Source: Cognatishimia coralii (GTDB lineage Bacteria > Pseudomonadota > Alphaproteobacteria > Rhodobacterales > Rhodobacteraceae). Taken from it: 64,000 bases of DNA. Each line of letters begins with the position of its first letter. Within the stretch, counting starts at the first letter, position 1. The stretch is taken from assembly GCF_037478305.1 (NCBI RefSeq), contig NZ_JBBGAZ010000004.1, positions 124,001-188,000 on the forward strand. The letters are read 5' to 3'. Shown here piece after piece: positions 1 to 8,576 of this stretch. The notes beneath the pieces are model-generated. The model was given only the letters and a program-made list of their open reading frames with translations. It had not been told where the DNA came from and made no database searches. The position numbers and the translations under genes are program-made.

Positions 1-579
1 ACGGTCGCGGATGATCTTGCACGTCTCTACGGGCGGCGCGAAGAAACCGCTTGGGGCCGCGCGCGGATGAAAGAGCGGATAGCAGATAGTTTTGACGCCT
101 CAGCAGTTTTCGCGGTTGTCGATCAGGATGTGATGACGCCGCTGGATAAGGCCGCCCAGCAAGAGATCGAAGCCGCCGCGCGCCAAGTCGCGACGGTTAC
201 GGCTCTGGTGCCGTTGGCTTTGGCAGATGTTCTGACCGCTTTGGTCTCGAACCTGCGCATGATCCGGCGGATTGCCGAGATCTATGCGGGGCGGTCTGGC
301 ACCTTGGGCAATTGGCGGCTGACCCGAGCCGTGATGACGCATTTGGTAGCGACCGGTGCCGTGGCCGTTGGGGACGACCTGATTGGGTCTGTTGCAGGCG
401 GCTCGATCCTGTCCAAAGTCTCGCGCCGGTTTGGTGAGGGCATCGTGAACGGGGCTTTGACTGCGCGGGTCGGTGTGGCTGCGATGGAGGTCTGTCGGCC
501 ATTGCCATTTGAGCAAGGTAAGGGGCCGCGCACGGGGCAAATTGTGAAAAGCGCGCTGGCTGGCCTTTTCAACAAGTAA
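1..579 (+). CDS. DUF697/TIGR01620-type membrane protein, 3' end (partial)
   Basis: The frame is open from base 1, so the gene begins before the window; 192 C-terminal residues are visible. An internal ATG lies at 67, but the frame reads through it without a stop. The visible part has hydrophobic segments (around VTALVPLALADVL and LVATGAVAVGDDL) and an alternating Ala/Gly-rich helical pattern as in the YcjF/TIGR01620 (DUF697) inner-membrane proteins. In many proteobacteria these lie beside a YcjX-type GTPase gene; that partner would be upstream of the window. No catalytic residues are known for the family. The family assignment is by overall resemblance and is only moderately sure. Confidence 0.7.
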   Translation, partial: TVADDLARLYGRREETAWGRARMKERIADSFDASAVFAVVDQDVMTPLDKAAQQEIEAAARQVATVTALVPLALADVLTALVSNLRMIRRIAEIYAGRSGTLGNWRLTRAVMTHLVATGAVAVGDDLIGSVAGGSILSKVSRRFGEGIVNGALTARVGVAAMEVCRPLPFEQGKGPRTGQIVKSALAGLFNK

Positions 580-948
580 CCCCGCGTGGAACAAGGCCGC
601 AGGCCGCCGCGCCAAAGCTGGCCCGACCCGCAGGGGCAGCTTTTGGGCTGGTCTTGGCGCGGGCCTGCGACGTCGCGCTGGTTTGGCTGGCATAAAGTGG
701 CAATTTGTTCCGTTCCGCCGCTCCCCCTTCGACCCAGCTTTGGCGCGGCGGCGGCTGTGGCCAACAGAACTCGCTTTACCCCCGCGAAAGCCCAGCCTAT
801 AAGACCCGCGATGACATATATTCGTGCGATCATTATTCGAATTATATGCCCGGCGCTCTAATCAGCTGAGCCGCCGGGACAAGGCGTATGGACCCCCACG
901 CCGCCCCTCATGAATTCCAAAGATCAGACGACCTAAAGGACGCCCCCA
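580..948. other. 369-base intergenic stretch upstream of ileS
   Basis: No convincing gene. The first third holds a large inverted repeat (599-668). The rest becomes AT-richer near 810-850 and could carry the ileS promoter, but I could not fix -35/-10 boxes. A purine-rich AAGGA lies just ahead of the ileS ATG. Confidence 0.5.
599..668. repeat. Large imperfect inverted repeat downstream of the DUF697 gene
   Basis: The left arm 599-613 (GCAGGCCGCCGCGCC) pairs with the right arm around 656-668 (GGCGCGGGCCTGC). A nested pair, AAAGCTG (614-620) with CAGCTTT (637-643), extends the hairpin. There is no T-run after it, so it is not a standard intrinsic terminator. It may be a 3' end-stabilising structure or a factor-dependent terminator. 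Confidence 0.6.
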
Positions 949-3885
949 ATGTGCGCCGATACACCTGAATACAAAGATACCCTGAGCCTGCCAAAAACCG
1001 ACTTCCCCATGCGCGCAGGCCTGCCGAAACGTGAACCCCAATGGCTGGACCGCTGGGAAAAGATCGGCGTTTATGACCGCCTGCGCGAGAAAGAAGGCCG
1101 TAAGCCGTTTACGCTGCACGATGGCCCTCCATATGCGAACGGGCATCTGCACATCGGCCACGCTCTGAACAAAACCATCAAAGACATGATCGTGCGCTCT
1201 CATCAGATGATGGGCTTTGACAGCCGCTATGTGCCTGGCTGGGATTGTCATGGGCTTCCGATTGAATGGAAGATCGAAGAGCAATATCGCAAGAAGGGCA
1301 AAAACAAAGACGCCGTCGATGTGGTCGAGTTCCGTCAGGAATGTCGTGCCTTTGCGGACAAATGGGTCGACATCCAGCGCGAGGAATTCAAGCGCATCGG
1401 GATCACTGGCAATTGGGCTGATCCTTATCTTACGATGAACTACCATGCCGAGGCGGTCATCGCTGAGGAATTCATGAAGTTCCTTATGAATGGCACGCTT
1501 TATCAGGGCTCGAAGCCTGTGATGTGGTCCCCAGTAGAAAAGACCGCGCTGGCGGAAGCAGAGGTCGAGTATCACGACAAGGAAAGCTTCACGATCTGGG
1601 TGAAGTTTAAGGTGGCAAAGCCAGCGGATCACAAGTTGGCGGGCGCTCAGGTGGTGATCTGGACCACGACGCCTTGGACGATCCCGTCCAACAAGGCCGT
1701 CGTTTATGGGGCTGACATTGCCTATGGCCTTTATGAGGTCACTGGCACGCCAGAGGAATGCTGGGCCAAGGTTGGCGACAAGTATCTGCTGGCTGATAAC
1801 CTCGCCGCAGACGTGTTTAAACGCGCGCGTCTTGAGGAGGATCAATGGACCCGCGTCGCGGATGTCTCTGCATCTGATCTGGAAGGCATCGGCCTGACGC
1901 ACCCGCTGAAAGGCGCTGAGGGCAGCAACGGCGAATGGGACGATATCCGCGATTTCCGTGCGGCTGATTTCGTAACCGACACCGAAGGCACAGGGTTCGT
2001 TCACTGTGCGCCGTCGCACGGTATGGAGGAATTCGAACTCTACCGTGATCTCGGCATGCTGGAACAGGTCATCACCTACAATGTGATGGATGATGGCTCT
2101 TTCCGTGCGGATCTGCCGTTCTTTGGTGGCAAATACATCCTGTCCCGCAAGGGCGGCGAGGGTGATGCCAATAAGGCCGTGATCGACAAACTTGTCGAGG
2201 TGGGCGGTTTGCTCGCGCGTGGAAAGATCAAGCACAGCTATCCGCATTCCTGGCGTTCAAAGGCCCCGATCATCTATCGCAACACGCCGCAGTGGTTTGC
2301 GTCGGTGGACCGCACCGTGGGCGATGGGCAGGACCAGATGGGCACGTCCATTCGTGAGCGTGCGCTGCGCTCGATTGATGAGCTGGTGAAATGGACGCCG
2401 CAAACCGGCCGAAACCGTCTGTACAGCATGATCGAAGCGCGCCCTGACTGGGTTCTGTCCCGTCAACGCGCTTGGGGTGTGCCTCTGACCTGTTTCACCA
2501 AAAAGGGCGCTTTGCCGACTGACGCGGACTTCCTGTTGCGCAACGAAGAGGTCAACGCCCGCATCGTGGCCGCCTTCGACGCCGACGGCGCGGATGTTTG
2601 GTACACTGAAGGCTTTAAAGTAAAGGTGCTCGAGGGCATCGTAGATCCTGCGGACTATGAGCAGGTCTATGATGTGCTGGACGTGTGGTTTGACTCAGGC
2701 TCGACCCACGCTTTCGTGCTGCGTGACCGCGAAGATGGCACTGCGGACGGCATTGCCGATGTCTATATGGAGGGCACCGACCAGCACCGTGGGTGGTTCC
2801 ATTCATCACTCTTGCAGGCCTGTGGCACCAAGGGCCGCGCGCCTTATCGCAATGTTGTGACCCATGGTTTCACGCTGGATGAGAAGGGCATGAAGATGTC
2901 CAAGTCGCTCGGCAATACCATCGTGCCTGAGGAAGTCATCAAGCAATATGGCGCGGATATCCTGCGGCTTTGGGTGGCGCAGACCGACTACACCGCTGAC
3001 CAGCGTATCGGTCCTGAGATCCTGAAGGGCGTGGCCGATGGGTATCGCCGCCTGCGCAACACCATGCGCTATATGCTGGGCGCGCTGGGCAATTTCACCG
3101 AGGCAGATCGGGTGGATCCGAGCGAGATGCCAGAGCTGGAACGCTGGGTGCTGCATCGCCTTGCAGAGCTGGATGTGAAAGTCCGTGATGGCTATCAGGC
3201 CTTTGATTTCCAAGGGGTTTATTCCGCGATCTTCAATTTCGCGACCGTGGATCTCTCGGCCTTTTACTTCGATATCCGTAAGGATGCGCTCTATTGTGAC
3301 GGCAACACCTTGCGTCGTCGTTCCGCGCGGACCGTCATGGATATTCTGTTTGAGCGCCTGACTACCTGGCTCGCACCGATCCTGGTGTTCACCATGGAAG
3401 AGGTTTGGCTTGAGCGCTTCCCGGACGAGGGCAGCTCGATCCACCTGGTGGATATGCCGGAAACGCCAGAGGCGTGGCTGGATGCAGATCTGGCTGCGAA
3501 ATGGGCCAAGGTTCGGGCAGCACGTCGCGTTGTGACAGCGGCTCTGGAAGTCGAGCGGACAAACAAAGTCATCGGCTCTTCGCTTGAAGCGGCGCCTGAG
3601 GTCTTTGTTGCGGATGCAGACTTGGCGGCTTTGCTGACCTCGGTAGAGTTCGAGGACATCTGCATCACCTCTGCGATCTCAGTGACCGAGGGCGCAGGAC
3701 CAGAAGGCGCGTTCACGCTTCCAGAAGTGGACGGTGTGGCCGTTGTCTTTTCCAAAGCTGAGGGCAACAAATGCCAGCGTTCCTGGAAGATCCTGCCTGA
3801 GGTCGGCACCGACGCGGATTTCCCAGACGTGACCCTCCGCGATGCGGATGCACTGCGTGAATTGCGGGCGGCTGGCCTGTTCTAA
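949..3885 (+). CDS. ileS: Isoleucine--tRNA ligase
   Basis: Class I aminoacyl-tRNA synthetase charging tRNA-Ile in the cytoplasm; 978 aa, near the usual bacterial length. The HIGH motif is at residues 68-71 (within PYANGHLHIGHAL) and KMSKS at 649-653. The editing (CP1) insertion and anticodon-binding region are present. The ATG is preceded by AAGGA. The C-terminal zinc knuckle seen in many IleRS is degenerate: the KCxRC half-motif reads KCQRSWK and no second CxxC follows. Two tandem hairpins lie downstream. Identification is certain. Confidence 0.98.
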   Translation: MCADTPEYKDTLSLPKTDFPMRAGLPKREPQWLDRWEKIGVYDRLREKEGRKPFTLHDGPPYANGHLHIGHALNKTIKDMIVRSHQMMGFDSRYVPGWDCHGLPIEWKIEEQYRKKGKNKDAVDVVEFRQECRAFADKWVDIQREEFKRIGITGNWADPYLTMNYHAEAVIAEEFMKFLMNGTLYQGSKPVMWSPVEKTALAEAEVEYHDKESFTIWVKFKVAKPADHKLAGAQVVIWTTTPWTIPSNKAVVYGADIAYGLYEVTGTPEECWAKVGDKYLLADNLAADVFKRARLEEDQWTRVADVSASDLEGIGLTHPLKGAEGSNGEWDDIRDFRAADFVTDTEGTGFVHCAPSHGMEEFELYRDLGMLEQVITYNVMDDGSFRADLPFFGGKYILSRKGGEGDANKAVIDKLVEVGGLLARGKIKHSYPHSWRSKAPIIYRNTPQWFASVDRTVGDGQDQMGTSIRERALRSIDELVKWTPQTGRNRLYSMIEARPDWVLSRQRAWGVPLTCFTKKGALPTDADFLLRNEEVNARIVAAFDADGADVWYTEGFKVKVLEGIVDPADYEQVYDVLDVWFDSGSTHAFVLRDREDGTADGIADVYMEGTDQHRGWFHSSLLQACGTKGRAPYRNVVTHGFTLDEKGMKMSKSLGNTIVPEEVIKQYGADILRLWVAQTDYTADQRIGPEILKGVADGYRRLRNTMRYMLGALGNFTEADRVDPSEMPELERWVLHRLAELDVKVRDGYQAFDFQGVYSAIFNFATVDLSAFYFDIRKDALYCDGNTLRRRSARTVMDILFERLTTWLAPILVFTMEEVWLERFPDEGSSIHLVDMPETPEAWLDADLAAKWAKVRAARRVVTAALEVERTNKVIGSSLEAAPEVFVADADLAALLTSVEFEDICITSAISVTEGAGPEGAFTLPEVDGVAVVFSKAEGNKCQRSWKILPEVGTDADFPDVTLRDADALRELRAAGLF

Positions 3886-3891
3886 GAGTTA

Positions 3892-3928
3892 CGCGCGGCC
3901 CGCCCCCACAAGGGAGCCGGGCCGCGCG
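3892..3928 (+). terminator. GC-rich hairpin after ileS
   Basis: A perfect 11-bp stem, CGCGCGGCCCG (3892-3902) with CGGGCCGCGCG (3918-3928), begins six bases after the ileS stop. It is not followed by a T-run, but its position and strength suggest a terminator or 3' end structure. Confidence 0.6.
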
Positions 3929-3947
3929 GGTTGCCTTTCAGGCAACC
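3929..3947. terminator. Second hairpin directly abutting the first
   Basis: GGTTGCCT (3929-3936), loop TTC, AGGCAACC (3940-3947): a perfect 8-bp stem directly after the ileS hairpin and 18 bases before the ogt ATG. It may help end transcription or act on the ogt leader. Confidence 0.4.
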
Positions 3948-3965
3948 GTTTGAAACAGTTCCCCC

Positions 3966-4421
3966 ATGGCGGTTCAATGTTTTGACAGCCCGGTTGGGCG
4001 TCTTTCCATCACAGAAGAAAATGGTGAGATCACGCGGCTTGATTGGGGCGGGGAGCCTCAAGGCAATTCGGACGTGCTGGACGAAGCCGTCGCGCAACTG
4101 GCTGCCTATTTTGCCGGAGAGCGCACTGCCTTCGACCTGCCTTTGCGTGTCCATGGCAGCGATTTTCAACGCGCTGTCTGTGATGAGATGCTCAAGATCC
4201 CTTTCGGAGACACCGTCACCTATGGCGATATCGCCAAAGCTCTTGGTGTTTCCGCCCAGCCCGTTGGCGGCGCTTGCGGTGGCAATCCGATCCCGATCAT
4301 CATTCCCTGCCATCGCGTCATGGGGGCAGGCGGCAAGCTGACCGGTTTTTCCGGAGCAGGGGGTGTCGAAACCAAGGTAGCCCTTTTGCGCCATGAAGGC
4401 GCGGCGGGGCTGTTGATCTAG
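3966..4421 (+). CDS. ogt: Methylated-DNA--[protein]-cysteine S-methyltransferase
   Basis: Suicide DNA-repair protein that transfers the alkyl group from O6-alkylguanine to its own cysteine. The 151 aa show the signature IPCHRV with acceptor Cys115, and the DNA-binding helix region FGDTVTYGDIAKALG before it. The usual arginine-finger segment (A-R-A-V-G) is altered to QPVGGACGG, a modest variation. No strong ribosome-binding site precedes the ATG. The 3' end overlaps the convergent pcs gene by four bases. It lacks the Ada N-terminal domains, so it is the Ogt type. Confidence 0.9.
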   Translation: MAVQCFDSPVGRLSITEENGEITRLDWGGEPQGNSDVLDEAVAQLAAYFAGERTAFDLPLRVHGSDFQRAVCDEMLKIPFGDTVTYGDIAKALGVSAQPVGGACGGNPIPIIIPCHRVMGAGGKLTGFSGAGGVETKVALLRHEGAAGLLI

Positions 4422-5110
4422 GCGCGCTCTGGGATGATCTGCTGTACGATGCCGACGAGCGTCAGATAAACGGAAGTCACGATCAATCCCCAATGCGCCC
4501 AGCTTTCCGGGTGGAAATCGACCCAAGCGGCCCAGCCCGCAAAGACCGTCCATGCCAGCGCCATCGGCAGAGACACCACGCGCCAACGGGCGGTACGTAC
4601 CGGGTGGATAAAGCGCAGAGGTAGGAACATCGCGAGGGCCAAAAGGCTGACCAAGGCCAGAGATACCCAGAAATTCGGCTCGATGGCAAAGATAACGATG
4701 ACCAGCATGTTCCAGCATCCGGGGAAGCCCGAGAAGGAATTGTCCTTTGTTTTCATGCGTGTATCTGCGAAATACAGAGCGCTGGCGAAGGTGATCACGA
4801 TGATCGCAAACCATCCGGTCCAACCCGCCATCAGCCCCGACTTAAACAGCGCAAAGGCCGGAATAAACACATAGGTCAGATAGTCGATGATGAGGTCCAA
4901 GAGAACGCCGTCAAACTCGGCGGCATTCTTTTTGACGTCATATTTCCGCGCCAAAGGCCCGTCGATCCCGTCCACCGCAAAGGCTACGACGAGCCATAGG
5001 AACATAAGGCTCCATTTTGCGTCTACAGCGGCCAGCATCGCAAGCATTGCGAAAACAGCACCTGACGCGGTGAGCAAATGGACGGAGAGGGCTTTGATGC
5101 GGGGTGTCAT
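4418..5110 (-). CDS. pcs: Phosphatidylcholine synthase (CDP-diacylglycerol:choline phosphatidyltransferase)
   Basis: Integral inner-membrane enzyme that condenses choline with CDP-diacylglycerol to make phosphatidylcholine in one step, a route typical of alphaproteobacteria. The 230 aa carry several membrane segments. The CDP-alcohol phosphatidyltransferase motif reads DGPLAR near residue 50, then after the longer spacing of the Pcs type G, D and D in FDGVLLDLIID. The gene is monocistronic, convergent with ogt and followed upstream by the AAA ATPase gene on the same strand. Family assignment is strong; substrate choline is inferred from the motif spacing and the resemblance to Pcs. Confidence 0.9.
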   Translation of the reverse strand: MTPRIKALSVHLLTASGAVFAMLAMLAAVDAKWSLMFLWLVVAFAVDGIDGPLARKYDVKKNAAEFDGVLLDLIIDYLTYVFIPAFALFKSGLMAGWTGWFAIIVITFASALYFADTRMKTKDNSFSGFPGCWNMLVIVIFAIEPNFWVSLALVSLLALAMFLPLRFIHPVRTARWRVVSLPMALAWTVFAGWAAWVDFHPESWAHWGLIVTSVYLTLVGIVQQIIPERA

Positions 5111-5156
5111 GAAAGTGTCATGACCGAAATGCGCCTTTAGCGCAATGGAGGATCCC

Positions 5157-6476
5157 TTACTTTGTGATTTCCTCGTCTTTCACAAACATATTCGCCCAGG
5201 CGCGGTCGATGAGGTCGGGCGACATCTGACGCGGCATCGCCTCGAAGTCGCAGATCGAGATCATCTGGTCGATCAGGAAGCCCGGCTGATAGTTCGCATA
5301 GACGTTGTTGATCTCCGGGTAGCGGACTTTCATCAAATGCACGAGCGCCTGTTCATCAAGCTGCAGGCCTTTCGCGCGGGCCACGAGGCCAAAGATCTTG
5401 AGGAAGTCTTCCTGGCTCGGCCCATCGACTTTGATCTTGAAAAAGATCCGGCGCAGAGCGGCTTGGTCAAAGATCTCGTTGGGGTGGAAGTTGGTTGAGA
5501 AGATCACCAGCGTGTCAAACGGGGTCTCGAATTTCTCACCAGATTGCAGTGCGAGGATATCGCGGCCTTCTTCGAGTGGGACAATCCAGCGGTTGATCAG
5601 GGCTTGAGGTGGCTCTTGCTGACGGCCCAGGTCGTCGACGATGAAGACACCGCCTGCGGCCTTAAGTTGCAGTGGCGCCTGATAAGTGCGGGCCACAGGG
5701 TTATAAACCAGATCCAACATATCCAGTGTCAGTTCGCCTCCGGTCACAACCGTCGGACGCTCACAACGCACATAGCGCGTGTCAAATTCGCGGCGCAGAC
5801 GCAGGGCGAACCGGTCTTCGCCTTCTCCTTCGCTTTCGGCTTTGGAGTGCACGATGGGGTCATAAACGGTGATGACTTGGCCTGCGTATTCCACAGCGCG
5901 TGGCACAAAGATCTTGTCGCCCAAAGAGTCGCGGATCCCGTTAGAGATCGAGGATTTACCGTTCCCCGGAGGGCCATACATCAGGATCGAGCGCCCGGCA
6001 GAGACCGCAGGTCCAAGGTGATCCAGCAGATTATCTGGCAGAACCAGATGCCCCATGGCGTCAGTCAATTGCGTGCGCGTGACCTGAATATTGCGGATGG
6101 ACTGGCGTTTCACCTGCTCGGCGTAGATGTCCAGCGGCACGGGCATCGCGCCGTAGTATTCTGACTGCGCCAAAGCATCCTGCGCACGGGCGCCGCCTTC
6201 GTCAGTGAGCTGATAGCCCATTTCATTGGCGTTATTGGCGTTGAGCGTGCCGGTGGCTTCAAGGAACTTTTGACCTCGGGCCAGATCGATGAGCTCTTGT
6301 GTGACGGCAACGGGCAGGCAAATCGCGGCGGCCACTTCGCTGACCAGCGTCACGTTTTTGCGGAACATGGTCTTGATCAGAATATCGCGCATCATGACGA
6401 TAGGCAGTTGCATGTCCTCCATGCGTTTGGGTGCCGGAGGGGGCGTCACTGTCGTGTCGTTGAGTTGGATATTCAT
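5157..6476 (-). CDS. AAA ATPase at the downstream end of the tad locus
   Basis: A 439-aa ATPase. The N-terminal ~140 residues resemble a helical/winged-helix region. The Walker A motif GPPGNGKSS is at 168-176, Walker B VFIVDD at 277-282, and a sensor-1-like STNFHP follows. ATPases of this kind are often found beside tad genes in Rhodobacteraceae. Its role is not established; regulation or remodelling of the pilus apparatus is inference from position. It follows cpaA with a gap of about 146 bases, so it may be the last gene of the operon or have its own promoter. It is distinct from the CpaF-type secretion ATPase. Confidence 0.8.
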   Translation of the reverse strand: MNIQLNDTTVTPPPAPKRMEDMQLPIVMMRDILIKTMFRKNVTLVSEVAAAICLPVAVTQELIDLARGQKFLEATGTLNANNANEMGYQLTDEGGARAQDALAQSEYYGAMPVPLDIYAEQVKRQSIRNIQVTRTQLTDAMGHLVLPDNLLDHLGPAVSAGRSILMYGPPGNGKSSISNGIRDSLGDKIFVPRAVEYAGQVITVYDPIVHSKAESEGEGEDRFALRLRREFDTRYVRCERPTVVTGGELTLDMLDLVYNPVARTYQAPLQLKAAGGVFIVDDLGRQQEPPQALINRWIVPLEEGRDILALQSGEKFETPFDTLVIFSTNFHPNEIFDQAALRRIFFKIKVDGPSQEDFLKIFGLVARAKGLQLDEQALVHLMKVRYPEINNVYANYQPGFLIDQMISICDFEAMPRQMSPDLIDRAWANMFVKDEEITK

Positions 6477-6622
6477 ATTGAGGCCTCAGATAGTCTTGGC
6501 CCTAAGGTGAATAAGACCCGTGGCGAAAATGAGGCGCTTGGGTGTCAACTTTAATGACGTGATAGACGGTCGGACCCTGCGAAACTGGCTGCGACTCTAG
6601 AAAATATGTTTTTTTTAACGCC

Positions 6623-7108
6623 TTAAAGGAATGGTGTCGCCAGATAGACCACCAAAGTAGGCCCCAGAGCCAAACCCATAGGGAAGTCTTTTTTCATGGT
6701 CCAGCTGTCCCAGTCCGGGAACATCCGACGAATGGCAGTGTGCTTGGCGACGCGATGTGCGAGCCATGCGGCCAGAAGAGCTGTGGCAAAGATCAGGGCG
6801 ATCTGGGAGAGGTCTGCGAGCGCCACGAAAGGCGCGGCTGCGGCGACAAATTTCGCGTCTCCGGCCCCGACGAGGCCGCCTGCATTCAAGCCCATACCGA
6901 TAAGCAGCGCGACTACGAGGTGCACATAGCGCCAAAGGTAAACATCAAAGGGAAGCGCCACGAGGCCGACAATCGCAAACACCGCGAAGAGGGCTACCAC
7001 AGACGGGTTCGGAATGCGCATGGACTTCATGTCCATATAGGCGACATAGATGCAGATCGGGGTGACAAAGGGCAGAAACCAGCTGGCTGCCCAAGGTGTG
7101 AGCTCCAT
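6623..7108 (-). CDS. cpaA: Prepilin peptidase of the Tad system (CpaA/TadV, A24 family)
   Basis: Inner-membrane aspartyl protease that removes the leader from Flp prepilins. At 161 aa it is the short form without the N-terminal methylase domain. The two catalytic aspartates are visible: D26 in YMDMKSMRIPN and D84 in the GxGD motif GAGDAKF. Hydrophobic segments flank both. The start touches the stop of the TPR lipoprotein gene at 7108, giving translational coupling. The two Flp pilins at the other end of the locus are the likely substrates. Confidence 0.9.
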   Translation of the reverse strand: MELTPWAASWFLPFVTPICIYVAYMDMKSMRIPNPSVVALFAVFAIVGLVALPFDVYLWRYVHLVVALLIGMGLNAGGLVGAGDAKFVAAAAPFVALADLSQIALIFATALLAAWLAHRVAKHTAIRRMFPDWDSWTMKKDFPMGLALGPTLVVYLATPFL

Positions 7109-7956
7109 CAGGTGCTTTCCAGCGCACGCAAAGAGCGGACTGCGGCCTCAAAGTGCTGCGGATGCGTGTCGATGGCTTCGCGCAGCAGCGCTTTGCCGGT
7201 TTGCACATCCCCCTGTTTGATCGCCGACAGGGCCAGGGTGTGCAAAAGCTGCGCTTTTTCAGTCTGTTCCAATGGGATCACAGGCAGGGTGTAGTTGCGC
7301 TGTGCGCCGCGCGCCAGAACGAGGTTGTTCTTGGCTGTAAACAGGCTGTCGTCGTTGCGCAGGGAATCCATGAACAGACGTTCGGCGGCGGTGAAATCGC
7401 CACGGCTGAGTTTGGAATAGCCCCAGTTGTTCAGGACACCCGCAGGACGGGTCGTCAGGCCAACGGCGATCTCATAGAAGCTATCGGCCTTGTCCCACTC
7501 CTGATTGCTGTCAGCAACAATGGCTTCAAGGCGATAGCGCTTAAAGCTTTCATGCGTCGGAGGCACGCTATCCAGCACCTTGTCAGCCTCATCCCAACGC
7601 CCGGCGCGGATCAGCGCGTCAGCCAGATCAACCTGATCATCAAGAGTCGCCTCAGGTAGTTTCACCACGCGCTTCCACGCGGCCACGGCCTCTTCGCTGC
7701 GCTTTGCGCGGACCAGAGAGATCGCCCAGCCGCGTTGGAAATCAATGCGTTTGGGATCTTCGGCGGCTTTCTTCGAGAAATAGGCCACTGACTCTGCCGG
7801 ATCGGCCATTGTCAGCATGATGTCGTTCATATTGGCTTCGTCGACGGCGTTGATGGCCTCAACCGCGCGTTCCACTTCGGCTTCGGTCGCCTTTTGACAT
7901 CCCGCCAACGCGAGAGTCGCACTTAGCCCAAGGCCGATAAGGGTCAATTGGCGCAT
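7108..7956 (-). CDS. TPR lipoprotein of the tad locus (TadD-like)
   Basis: A 282-aa protein with a lipoprotein signal peptide: hydrophobic stretch, lipobox LAGC with Cys20, then a mature region of helical repeats with TPR-like spacing. In Tad systems the outer-membrane-anchored TPR lipoprotein TadD assists secretin assembly. This is the second such gene here, directly after the first, so the two may divide the pilotin role. It overlaps cpaA by one base. Confidence 0.82.
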   Translation of the reverse strand: MRQLTLIGLGLSATLALAGCQKATEAEVERAVEAINAVDEANMNDIMLTMADPAESVAYFSKKAAEDPKRIDFQRGWAISLVRAKRSEEAVAAWKRVVKLPEATLDDQVDLADALIRAGRWDEADKVLDSVPPTHESFKRYRLEAIVADSNQEWDKADSFYEIAVGLTTRPAGVLNNWGYSKLSRGDFTAAERLFMDSLRNDDSLFTAKNNLVLARGAQRNYTLPVIPLEQTEKAQLLHTLALSAIKQGDVQTGKALLREAIDTHPQHFEAAVRSLRALEST

Positions 7957-7990
7957 TTTCTGCGTCCTTTACTGCTCTTGCCCTGTCCAA

Positions 7991-8566
7991 TTATGGCGCG
8001 CCGGTCAGCAGGTAGCCCCCATTGCCCAAACGCACCAGTTTGAACTCTTGATCTAATTGTTCGCCATCATATGCCGAATTTTCTAATTTTGCGAGCGCTA
8101 AGCGTAAATTGTCCCGAACTGAGTCACTTTGGCCATTGTCCATGGCATAGGCCTTGCGGAAAATCTGCGCAGCTTCGGCGGTTTCGCCGCGTTCCATGAG
8201 GACGACGCCAAGGTTGTTCCAGATTTCCGGGCGGGTTTCGTCGGCCTCAATCGCCTGGCGCAGTTGCGTTTCGGCTTGACCCAGACGGCCCAATCCAATG
8301 TTGGCGGTGGCCAGAGACGCAAGCACCTCGGCGGTAAATCCCTGTTGCCCCGCCGCGCGGGTATAGGATTTCAACGCCAGCTCATATTCGCGGGCTTCCA
8401 TCAGGCGATGGCCGACGAGCAAAGGATCCACGGCCTCGGCGCGCGTGTCGATATCAGGCGCAAAAGGGCTGTCCTTGGATGCGCCAAGGCCGCCCGTGTC
8501 GCAGGCGGCCAAAGTCAGGATGAAAAGGAGAGGGGCCAGAGAACCTGTCCCCAAATGCCGTGTCAT
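7991..8566 (-). CDS. tadD: TPR lipoprotein, TadD
   Basis: A 191-aa predicted outer-membrane lipoprotein with lipobox LAAC (Cys22). TPR motifs are clear: LASLATANIGLGRLGQAE and NNLGVVLMERGETAEAA. TadD proteins act as pilotin-like factors for the RcpA/CpaC secretin. It lies ten bases after tadC and 34 bases before the next TPR gene, as part of one operon. The smaller size and position right after tadC match the usual tadD better than its neighbour does. Confidence 0.85.
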   Translation of the reverse strand: MTRHLGTGSLAPLLFILTLAACDTGGLGASKDSPFAPDIDTRAEAVDPLLVGHRLMEAREYELALKSYTRAAGQQGFTAEVLASLATANIGLGRLGQAETQLRQAIEADETRPEIWNNLGVVLMERGETAEAAQIFRKAYAMDNGQSDSVRDNLRLALAKLENSAYDGEQLDQEFKLVRLGNGGYLLTGAP

Positions 8567-8576
8567 AAAGTGCCCG

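Noticed and set aside
282..833. 183-aa minus-strand frame opening with a membrane-like segment
   Set aside because: Runs antisense through the DUF697 gene and across the inverted repeat; no ribosome-binding site and no family.
862..2247. 461-aa open frame on the minus strand
   Set aside because: Antisense to the certain ileS gene; sequence has no recognised family and looks like a GC-rich shadow frame.
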